Assembly: GCF_000027005.1 (NCBI RefSeq)
Contig: NC_012963.1
Location: forward strand, 2,480,001 to 2,544,000
Length of the DNA stretch: 64,000 bases
From: Komagataella phaffii GS115
Lineage: Eukaryota; Ascomycota; Pichiomycetes; Pichiales; Pichiaceae
Direction: 5' to 3'
Both the position numbers and the translations under genes were made by a program. Below, in pieces: positions 19,921-28,637 of the stretch. Numbering within the stretch: position 1 is the first letter of the stretch; each line of letters begins with the position of its first letter. The notes beneath the pieces are model-generated. The model did no database searches and was not told the origin of the DNA. It was given only the letters and a program-made list of their open reading frames with translations.

Positions 19921-20931
19921 TCACCTTGATTGTGAACTCCCTTCCAAATCGGGCTGTGTTGTGGCTTCGGCTTCACTACCCGCTTTCCTCTCTGTTGATG
20001 TCTCTGGATCCATGTTTCTTCCTTTTGTGGAAACCTCAATGATGCCCTCCCTAGATCTGCTGAAAACAACAACTTTTGTCGGATGGGGTGTTTTGGGATT
20101 CCGCGGGTTGGCTTGAACAGCGATATGGGGCAAAACTTGTAGCCCAGCAGACTCGTTCGTCCTACACCAATCTTTGAAGATTACGAACCGATCAGCTATT
20201 TGATGCAGCCAGACGCCAGTAGAGCCCAACATTGGTTGCAATATCGTTTGCGTGACATTAGACTTCCCCACCTTTCGGTTGGTTGTGTTCAAGGGACCGC
20301 AAAGAAGACTGACACTGTTGTGTGTGCGATTGTAAGATGAGACCATGAGCATCAATTCTTGGAGGAAATGCAGTCTTCGATCGGCCGCAGAGTACGGATT
20401 TCTAGGCAGTCTCACCTTGGAGATTCCAAGTTTTTTCTCGGCTTCCAGGTTGTTATTGTGGTCGGTGACAACTGCTCTTCTCTTGGTAAAAGTCTTTGTC
20501 AACTTGTGAAACGAGTAGTTGACCAGCGACGCCAGGTCTTCTAGAACTATCAAGCCGTACTTTTGATCTTGACCCCTAGGCTGTTTCTTGAGCTTGTTGG
20601 AGAAGAGATACGTCAACTCCGCCAGGGATGAGATGGTAATAACTGCGATTTGGTCCAGCATTGGACCGTGAAACCTGTCTAATTGTACCAGTTTCCGGAT
20701 GGGAAACAAGCTGCCCATTTGAATCCACAAAACACGTTCTCCCGCTTCTAGTACTTCCAGCACCACGTTGAGAATCAGATCCAGAGCTTCAGATCCAGCG
20801 CCTGGCACGAAAGAGACTTCCAAGATGCTGTTTCGACGGATTCCCCCATCCAAGATCGAATCAAGTGTGGGCAGACCCGTGGATAAGGAAGGAGCATTCT
20901 GCAACACTGTTTGTAACGGCTGGATCAGCAT
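19921..20931 (-). CDS. RAD55: Rad51 paralogue, RAD55-like, degenerate Walker A
   Basis: The 336-residue protein has a RecA-fold core: LSTGLPTLDSILDGGIRR, a P-loop position reading FVPGAGSEAL (residues 41-50), RVLWIQMGSLFPI, then YGLIVLEDLASLV as Walker B strand, and a C-terminal WLHQIADRFVIFKDW. The segments line up in order with Rad55 as I remember it. The Walker A Lys-Thr is missing (SEA instead of GKT), so ATP binding should be lost or altered. Rad55-Rad57 stabilises Rad51 filaments and works with the Shu complex. Psy3, an ATP-site-free Shu subunit, is the alternative, but the position next to the SED1-like GCW14 matches RAD55 (YDR076W). The start is the ATG at 20931; an in-frame GTG lies two codons upstream. 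Confidence 0.65.
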   Translation of the reverse strand: MLIQPLQTVLQNAPSLSTGLPTLDSILDGGIRRNSILEVSFVPGAGSEALDLILNVVLEVLEAGERVLWIQMGSLFPIRKLVQLDRFHGPMLDQIAVITISSLAELTYLFSNKLKKQPRGQDQKYGLIVLEDLASLVNYSFHKLTKTFTKRRAVVTDHNNNLEAEKKLGISKVRLPRNPYSAADRRLHFLQELMLMVSSYNRTHNSVSLLCGPLNTTNRKVGKSNVTQTILQPMLGSTGVWLHQIADRFVIFKDWCRTNESAGLQVLPHIAVQANPRNPKTPHPTKVVVFSRSREGIIEVSTKGRNMDPETSTERKAGSEAEATTQPDLEGSSQSR

Positions 20932-21520
20932 TGACACAGCATGAACGGTTGTTTGAGCGGGCCTTATGAGGAGCTGAGATAGTTTGTACCAGTCGCGTTA
21001 TGTATTTTCTCGATGCCAGATGGCAGGTTTATCAGCAGACCTGTCGAACGCGAAAAATAGGAATGGAAAAACTGACCAAATACGGATAGTAATCGACGCA
21101 TACAATTGCCGAATACAGACTTCCACATTCGTGGGTGGGCTCATGTGGAGGCACACAGCACTTTTGCTCGACTTTCACGCGGCAAAGCGGTATCTTTGCC
21201 CCCATTAAATTATTGATTATGTATCGTATGCATCCTAATCTGTATGCATGGTGACTATCACTTTTGATATGTAAAGGGTACTAATTGCGCATTATTCAAC
21301 TAAAAGTTGATATCTCATCCGATTGTGTTGTGTTTTGAGCCATGCTGCATATTTACGGCATGTTGTTTGCTCATTACGATATTGTCATGGTTTTTCCGGG
21401 TTTCTAGGTAGATTTGAATTTGGTCCTAGATAAAGAAATGGGCTGCTCGAAGGTTAAGCCCTTTCCCGACGGCTCAAAAATACTGAATAGAAAATATAGT
21501 ACAATTTTAGCCCCATATAT
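20932..21520. other. Intergenic spacer
   Basis: 590 bp with no gene. It should hold the promoter of the RAD55-like gene and the 3' end of the second Medusa-like gene. Nothing else recognised. Confidence 0.45.
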
Positions 21521-23112
21521 TTATACAAGTTTATTCTCGGATTCATCTAGGGGCACCGCCACATAGTAGCTTTGAAGAGCCCGCTGCAAAGCCGGGGCAA
21601 GCTTGGCCCATTCCAGAATTCGTACGTTCTTGTCGAATATTCGCGGCCTGCGTATCTCGTATGTCATGATACGATGGGCCAACTCTGCAAGGTAGTCATC
21701 GTTGCAAGCTGGTCCAGAACGGGGCCTCAAGGTCTTCTTAGACGAGGACACGGGATGTTTTGACCAGAAGGGCACCAAGTTTGATCTCACGCGGCCTCTT
21801 TCTTTTCTCTTTTGCTGCGAGTCTTCGATTAAATGGCTTCCGACTAGCAGTTCTATAATCTTGATGACTTCCACACTGGTGATGTAGTACTGGTATCCCA
21901 CGGAGCTCCCAGCTGCTCTGTGGCTACTACTACTCAATGTCCTGTTGAGGTTCGATTTCGGTGGCTCTGCAGAGCTATGCTGTATTTCGTTTGGGGAGCT
22001 TCCTTGTTTCCCCTCGTCAGTTTCGTTATGGTTGACGAGGCATTGTAAACATGAGACTTCCAACACTTGCACGTCAGAGTCGCTGGCTTGATTTGTGGGT
22101 TCTGCGTGGCAGAACCGACTATAGAAAATGACGCCACTATCTCGTTGGAGTGGCGTTTTCTCTCTATGCGAATGATCCTTCTGCAGTCCTTCAGTTCGTC
22201 CTCGTTCCATTCTGGTAGACATAAGTCCTCGCAGGAGCTGTTCTCTAGTCTCAGAAGGGCAGTAATGTACTGTGCTCCAGGAATTAATGGCTCTTTGGGA
22301 GGTCTGCTGTTGTTCCCACCAGAGCTAAGTCCACGAACCAGCGGAAGACTTGAGTAGTTAAGCAACACCGGTGCCTGTGCTTTGATACCGTGTGGAGAAT
22401 TGAGTTCTTCAATCCTGTTGTGCTGTCTGAATTGCAGCTTTTGTCTCTTGGAGTTGATGACCGTTTCCAATGAGGAAACGGATGACGCAGGAGCTGCCAC
22501 GGTGGGTAGTAGGTCAAGTCCTACCGAGGAGCGTGCTGAGGACGGTAGAGTTGAGTCCGTAGAGTTCATTCCGTAAGAGAGTGAGGTTTCAACAGAATGG
22601 TCAAATGATGGGCCTATGGTGTCCACAAACGATAAGCCTCCCCCCTCAGCAGAATCGGGGGCAAGAGAAGAGGTGTTGACACTGATCAGCGAGTGAACAG
22701 AATTTCTTTGCGGGATACTGGAGTACACGAACATAGAAGACTCAGAATTGAAAATATTCTCGGGGTGCATATTAGGCAACAAATCCAGTTGTTGTTGTTC
22801 CTCTGTTTGAACCAGCAGCTCCTGGTAGCAACCGGAAAGGTTCTGATGCTGCTGTTCATTCTGGAATTCTTGTGGTTGTTCGGTAGTAGCATTCATGAAA
22901 GGAGATAGCATCGAGTACAATATTGCGTCGTCGATTGGTGGGTCGACGAAATCTGCAGTCAGAAGGTCATCAGTGAGCTCTTCTTTTCCGTTGTAACTAT
23001 GACCGAAGCTGCTGCTATTGTTGCCGTTGGATTTGCTATAAGCCCCGCTACCAGAGGGTATTGTCAAGTTATCAACGAAAGGAGTGGTAGGAGTAGCTAA
23101 GTAAAACTGCAT
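21521..23112 (-). CDS. Medusa-like (DUF7082) regulator, interrupted by frameshift
   Basis: Two overlapping frames form one gene. The first (ATG at 23112) encodes a low-complexity N-terminus, PENIFNSESS, and LPEWNEDELKDCRRIIRIERK up to NPQIKPA. The second frame (to 21521) resumes with SDSDVQVLEVSCLQC, then YYITSVEVIKIIELL, RVRSNLVPFWS and RILEWAKLAPALQRALQSYY. The paralogue at 11328-12572 runs through the same junction without interruption (NPQTNIAVDPNVDVLEFSC). The break therefore lies within 22081-22100 and equals loss of one base (or gain of two). No slippery heptamer or splice site is present. Either the gene is broken, or the sequence has an indel error. The domain resembles the fungal Medusa regulators. 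A TATATA element lies near 23312-23317. Intact length would be about 530 residues. Confidence 0.65.
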
Positions 23113-24810
23113 CTTGGGAAGCAACTAATATGGGTTGGAAAAGTGACGGTAAGTGGGGAGAACAACTGAGTGAAACCTAGAGAAACAGACTGAATAGTGT
23201 TTGTCAAGTCAGTTTCTGTGGGTCCTGTACTGAAAGGCCACAAAGGAATCTTATTTGTTTGAACTGAACCAGTATTGGAAAGGAAGGCAGTAAAAGACGA
23301 CAGGATAGACCATATATAAATTAGCCCCCTGTTATCCTGAAGAGTAAGTACTGCATCCTAACTGGGCATTTATGCGGTATGCACAAGGGCATATTCCAAC
23401 CCTTCGATCACAACCAGCCTGCAAGTACTCGCATTCTTTTTCAGAAACTTCTCAGATGCTCGAAAGTCGACGAAAAGTGGCATTGTGAATAGTTCAAAAG
23501 CAGAGGACAAACCAAGAGTTATGCTTGCATGAGCAAAAAGTTAAACATCTCGCAGCCACCGTTTTGGGAGCCCCAGAATTGGATTCTCAGCACCGAAAAG
23601 GGTTGATAGTGTGCGGAAAGGAGGATGAAAATGAAAAGATCGCACGGCACGGTTTCTAGGACAATCCACAAGAGGGGAGAGTAGGTGGGGCTGAAAGTCA
23701 AGGTGGATTGAAGGCAGGGAAAAACGGGAAAAAAAAAAAAATAAAATAAAACAAAAAGAAAAGAAAGTAGGGTGGAAGCTAGTTGGTGGGTGGTGGTGGT
23801 GTGCCCTAGAATAAAACTCCTTCCTTAGTTGAGCCATCAAAAATCTAGAATTTGTAAATCCAAACACCACTTGAACATGGTGACTAATCATTGTTTATGG
23901 GTGTGGTGGTGTATCGAGTGGTATTTGCTCTGTCTTGCATATTCCTGCAGCGAGGATGCAATGCATACCCGTAAGATGGACTGTCAACACTAGCTGGTAG
24001 ACACTGGAGCAGTTCCAACTTGCGATATCCTTCCACATTATGTTGAGCGATTATCCAGCTCTATTGTTCTGCACCCTGCGATACTTTTTACATCATCTCA
24101 GTCTGTCATTTTGGAACCAGTTTAGCTGAAATTGGACGTGTTTCGGTAAAATCGAACGTAATTGTGGTGTCACAATCTTGAAACCATGGCGTGCTGCATC
24201 GTGTAATCATACTTTGACAGCTGCCAGAAGAGATAGGATCGGCACGTTGTGTCAAGATAGGTGGATCGTCAGCGATTTTGTCACCATTTGTGAGTCACAA
24301 CTTTATGGATCGGACGGCCCGGGAAGTTGGTATTGAACAGTTTCTGACTCAAGCGGCTACACCATAGACAAGCTAGGGATGAAAGTCGGGTATGGGTCCA
24401 GTAGGTAGAGTTTCCAGTCTACAATTTGGATCGGAACTTGATTCCCGATTCAGGCACACGTCCTATTTGGTAGTTATCAACACGGGTTGGTATAATAGCG
24501 CTTACAGCTGTCAGTCAACATTGAGAAGTTGCGGCTTTATTCTGACTGAAAAGAAAAAGTAAGTGAAACAGCTCACAAATTCGACCAATAACAATAGGCG
24601 TGACGCATCCTGTTGGTCGGCTGGTTAGCACAAGCGTGTGCTGAAACAGTACCTGAGTTAACCAAAATAAGAAATCAATAGCAAACAAGTGGATTGCTAG
24701 TTAATGAAGTACCTGTTGCAGAATAAGTTTCTTTGCATGAAGGTAGTGTACGGAAAAATTAAGCCATGGGTACTATTTAACAGCACTCGTAAAATACCCG
24801 CCGAAGAGAT
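23113..24810. other. Large gene-free spacer upstream of Medusa-like gene
   Basis: There are 1.7 kb without a supported gene. Frames are short, and one at 23541-23891 is a low-complexity artefact of a purine-rich run at about 23720-23767. Two Gcn4/AP-1-type heptamers occur close together: TGAGTCA at 24291-24297 and TGACTCA at 24345-24351. The right end is the tRNA-Gly gene. Confidence 0.45.
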
Positions 24811-24882
24811 GGGCGATTAGTGTAGTGGTTATCATACTTGCCTTCCAAGCATGTGACATGGGTTCGATTCCCGTATCGCTCA
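24811..24882 (+). tRNA. tRNA-Gly(UCC)
   Basis: A 72-nt cloverleaf with no intron. Acceptor GGGCGAT pairs with ATCGCTC (one G-T pair) and the discriminator is A. The D-arm region is TAGTGTAGTGGTTATCA, the anticodon loop CTTCCAA (anticodon TCC, 24844-24846), and the T-loop TTCGATT closes in an ATGGG/CCCGT stem. It closely resembles the known yeast tRNA-Gly(UCC). The anticodon stem has one T-T mismatch (24838 with 24852). Confidence 0.95.
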
Positions 24883-24891
24883 GTACTTAAC

Positions 24892-24898
24892 TTTTTTT
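24892..24898 (+). terminator. Pol III terminator of tRNA-Gly
   Basis: A run of seven T starts 9 bp after the tRNA 3' end, the expected RNA polymerase III stop signal. Confidence 0.85.
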
Positions 24899-24970
24899 AT
24901 CTTGATTGTTTGGGGAACGATTTCTAATCCTCTTACCTTACTGGTCGATATCAAGACAACGCAAACGTAC

Positions 24971-25576
24971 TCAATTCTTCTTGTACTTAGGATAATATTT
25001 ACTGGTTAGCAGTCCGTCCACAATGAGCACGGTGGCAATTACTCCGGCAATAACGCCCACTCTTTGATTCTTGGTGAATTGGTCTAGAGAGAAAACGTTG
25101 TTGATCTTGCCGGCCTTGGAGGCAACTACAACGGCGGCTCCAACACCAGCGGCTACAACATGGGATGAAACGACAGGGTTCTTCAACTCCTCCTGAGAAC
25201 GGACAGCAGCGCTGGAGGCGGCCTCTTTAACGGTGGCGGCGAAGTCAACAAGGGTAGTTTTGATTTTGCCTAACAACTGTTGCAGGTCCTTCTCAGTCTT
25301 TGGGTGGCTCTTCTTGAACTCGTCCGATGCATCCTTGACGACCTTCTCAGCGTCGTCGGCAATCTCGTCGACAACTTGCACTGATCCATGAGGGTCTTGG
25401 GTTTGTTCGACTTCTGGAACTGGTTTTGGCTTGCCAGCGGAAACTCCTTCTGGGGGTGTGGCAGCTTCGGCGTAGGTACTATCAGTGTTAATATCGGGGA
25501 TTGGTTGATGTGCGAGACGAGGCAGGCGGGAGATCCGTCTGCCTCGTCCAACTGCGATAGCTCTTACTTACCTCAT
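24971..25576 (-). CDS. OM14: Mitochondrial outer-membrane protein Om14 (spliced)
   Basis: Exon 1 is only 5 nt (ATGAG, 25572-25576). The intron (25479-25571) has a GTAAGT donor, a TTAAC branch region and a TAG acceptor. Exon 2 is 24971-25478. The 170-residue product begins MSTYAEAATPP. It has a charged helical middle, then ELKNPVVSSHVVAAGVGAAVVV and a C-terminal hydrophobic segment ending DGLLTSKYYPKYKKN. Both hydrophobic parts match S. cerevisiae Om14 (ELQNPVV and DGIISKKYYSRYDKK, from memory), an outer-membrane receptor that binds the ribosome-associated NAC complex. The S. cerevisiae gene also has an intron right after its start. Without splicing the frame has no ATG; only a GTG at 25381 precedes it. 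Confidence 0.85.
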
Positions 25577-26189
25577 GATGCTTGTAAAAAAGTTAACTGA
25601 AAGATGGAAATGGGAGGGGGAAAAGAATTGTGGTCAAATCCACGTCTTGCGATAACCTCATACATTTGCTGCATGATTGGGGGATCATCGCAATTTCGGT
25701 CCTTGTGACACACGCGAGCTTTCCGCCTGGGGTTAGAGCGCGGAGCAAGCATACTATCAAGCAAGAAAAAATGGTATGGAGAAACCTAATTGGTTAAGAT
25801 ATATGAAAACTACGACGGCTTCATACGTGGTATCTCTGGTTGAGCTACTACGAACCATTTTCCCCCTTCAAACCCTTTGGCCCATGCCATTCATGCCTTG
25901 CCTCTCTCTCAAGCAACTAAGCAATCAAGCAATTTCCCGCCTTGCTGCACATGACTGTTCGGAAATCGGAGACCCAAACACCACTTGTTATCTATGCACG
26001 TGATTTTTATCCAGGGCAATAAATACTCACTTTTGCTTCAAAACGCTTGGGGCGCGCGAGCGGCAGGCTGGGAAAAAAATAATCTCAGACTTTTCAAAAG
26101 ACTCTCCTCTTTAATCATTGAATACCGTCGATCGAAAACCACCACCATCGGCTTTCCACGTACATTCCGACTTTTTCAGTGTAGTTAAT
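25577..26189. promoter_or_regulatory. Divergent promoter region OM14 / RPS2
   Basis: 613 bp between two divergent genes. Contains CACGTG at 25997-26002 and a GC-rich element GGCGCGCGAG at 26051-26060, both on the RPS2 side, then a pyrimidine-rich leader. The roles of these elements are inferred. Confidence 0.45.
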
Positions 26190-26981
26190 ATGTCTCAAGC
26201 ACCAGCATCAGCTCAACAAGGATCAGCCCCACAAGGCCAAAGACAATTTGGTGGCGCCCGTGGAGGTAGAAGAGGACCAAAGAGAGGACCAAGAAGAGGT
26301 GAGGAAGAGAAGGGTTGGACCCCAGTCACCAAGCTTGGTAGATTGGTAAAGGCCGGTAAGATCACCTCCATCGAGGAGATTTACTTGCACTCTCTCCCAG
26401 TCAAGGAATTTCAAATCATCGACCACTTATTGCCTGACTTGAAGGATGAGGTCATGAAGATCAAGCCTGTTCAAAAGCAAACCAGTGCCGGTCAAAGAAC
26501 CAGATTCAAGGCTGTTGTCGTTATTGGTGACTCCAACGGTCACGTTGGTTTGGGTATCAAGACTGCCAAGGAAGTTGCTACCGCTATTAGAGCCGCTATC
26601 ATCATCGCTAAGCTGTCTATCATTCCAGTCAGAAGAGGTTACTGGGGTTCCAACTTGGGTGCCCCTCACTCTTTGGCTTCTAAGACCTCTGGTAAGTGTG
26701 GTTCCGTTTTGGTCAGAATCATTCCTGCCCCAAGAGGTTCCGGTATTGTTGCCTCTCCAGCCGTTAAGAAGATGATGCAACTGGCCGGTGTTGAAGATGT
26801 TTACACTTCCTCCGGTGGTTCCACCAGAACTTTGGAGAACACTTTGAAAGCTGCCTTCATTGCCATTGGTAACACTTACGGTTTCTTGACCCCAACTTTG
26901 TGGGACGACTACGAGTTGTCCGAGTCTCCTCTCGACGTTTACGCCGACGAGGCCTCTGCTTCTTACAGAAAGAGATATTAA
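26190..26981 (+). CDS. RPS2: 40S ribosomal protein S2 (uS5)
   Basis: A 263-residue uS5 protein of the small ribosomal subunit. It begins [10 protein letters not shown], with an RGG-rich segment ([17 protein letters not shown], about 22-38) that is a typical arginine-methylation site. The double-stranded-RNA-binding-like S5 N-domain follows ([26 protein letters not shown]), then the S5 C-domain with [17 protein letters not shown] and [18 protein letters not shown]. Codons are highly biased. The start is the ATG at 26190; the frame extends upstream but without another ATG. Convergent with NAB2, as in S. cerevisiae (YGL123W/YGL122C). Confidence 0.97.
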   Translation: MSQAPASAQQGSAPQGQRQFGGARGGRRGPKRGPRRGEEEKGWTPVTKLGRLVKAGKITSIEEIYLHSLPVKEFQIIDHLLPDLKDEVMKIKPVQKQTSAGQRTRFKAVVVIGDSNGHVGLGIKTAKEVATAIRAAIIIAKLSIIPVRRGYWGSNLGAPHSLASKTSGKCGSVLVRIIPAPRGSGIVASPAVKKMMQLAGVEDVYTSSGGSTRTLENTLKAAFIAIGNTYGFLTPTLWDDYELSESPLDVYADEASASYRKRY

Positions 26982-27044
26982 ATAGTCAAATATTAATCTA
27001 TTTCACCTGTTCAAACTTTACTTAATGTACAAATGTGGTAGTTA

Positions 27045-28135
27045 TTAGTTTTGCAACGGAACTTGTTCCATAATCTGGTCCTCTGGGACAGCAAACTGTC
27101 TTTCACTAGTAGCGCCAGTTTCGGGAGTCCACACAGCATTAGTCACCGGTGCACCAGCACTAATCTCACGACCTTCTGGGTGTTTAAATGGGCAGTTAGG
27201 GTTGCGGCATCCAGCTGCAAACTTACAATCCTCATCAATTGGATGAGTGAAAAAACAGTTTGGTCTGGTACAACTGTTGCCTTCACGACACAGTACAGGA
27301 GTAGTTGCGTGACGTCTTGGGCACTTGTAATTACGGCATGATTTACCAAATCGACATTGTTCCAAAGCCCTCTGTTGTTTTTGTTGTTTCTCTTCTTCGG
27401 TGATCTTGTGTTCAGGTGATCGATGAGCCTTTGGACAGTCCGGATTAGAGCATTGCTTGTCTTCTGGGCACCATTCTAGCACCGTGACTCGAGCAGCATT
27501 GTTAGCTGGAGTTGGGTGACCAAATGGACACATTTCCTTGGAACACATATTGCCAAACTTACATATACCGATTTGACCTTGCTCCAAAGTTTTCTTCAAC
27601 TGCTCCTGAACTTGACGTTCCACTTGTTTCATCAATTTGGCCTGGCTAAACGTCTTTCTTTCTTGGAATTCTTTTCTGGTCTTCTCCAGCTCGGCAATCA
27701 GTGCATCATCCTCACCTGGATGAAGATAATTACAAGTTCCAGCGGGATTTGGACAGTTGGGGAATGCAAAACAGGTCTTTGTAGGATGGCCGAATGGGCA
27801 CTGCTTGTTCTTGCAATGTGGGAAGTATTGGCAACGGTTTCCCTTCTTGGAAACAAAACTAGATCCCTCGACCTCCTGGTCAGGATTGGATGGTTGGGCT
27901 ATGTTCATTGTCGAATCCATTGCACTTAAAAAATTCTCCTCATTCTTAAGGGCAAAATTGGATCTGGCATTATTGTTTCTACCATTCTGCTTATTAATTC
28001 CTCCACGGCCTCGTTTGTTGTTTGTGGCAAATGAACGGGGTCTATCAGGAATATTAGCAAAAGCCGATTGAGGGGGTAGGCTGTTTGTGGTTGGTGCTTG
28101 AGAGATCACTTGCTGTGGCTGCTGTTGTTGCTCTA

Positions 28136-28169
<34 letters not shown>

Positions 28170-28487
28170 TTGTTGTAACTGTACTTGTTCCTGTCCATTT
28201 TGTTGCTGATATTGGGGCTGTTGATGTTGAATCTGTGCGTCACTCCTCAGTCCTTGTATATCCTGGAAAATGGACAGAACAAATTGTTGATTGATGGCGT
28301 CTCCAAACAAACTGGACAACTCATTGGTGATTTCATCTGGTGACCTGTTGTTGGAAATTAGAATCACGATAAACTCGGAAACGTATTCTGGATCGTCTGT
28401 GAAATTGATTGATTGAAGCTTTTTCAACACCAAAGACTTCAGCTGCTGACCTAACTCGTTCTCCGCCGTGATTTGTGTGTCTGACAT
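27045..28487 (-). CDS. NAB2: Nuclear poly(A)-binding protein Nab2
   Basis: The 480-residue protein has the full Nab2 layout: a PWI-like N-terminal helical domain (1-95), a Gln-rich tract (about 85-130, uninterrupted Q runs), an Arg/Gly-rich segment KRGRGGINKQ (about 155), and a series of CCCH zinc fingers from about residue 212 to 455 (RCQYFPHCKNKQCPFGH, then NCPNPAGTCNYLHP and so on). Nab2 coats poly(A), limits tail length and escorts mRNA through the nuclear pore with Mex67/Mlp1. The start is the ATG at 28487; three further codons upstream lead only to TTG. The Q tract is encoded by mixed CAA/CAG. Confidence 0.95.
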
Positions 28488-28637
28488 GATGGCCAAAGTT
28501 CTGTGTATTGAATGAATGAAGAAGAAACTCTGTTATAAGACTGACTTTTTTTTCTCTTAACGCCACCGGGCTCGCAACCAACGAGGACGACTTATGCCTC
28601 GATTTGGAAAAAAACTATGGGGAAAAACCTTGACCCT

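Noticed and set aside
19921..20931. Naming this gene PSY3 because of the missing Walker A
   Set aside because: Segment order resembles Rad55 better, and the neighbour is the SED1-like GCW14, as for RAD55. Psy3 stays as an alternative.
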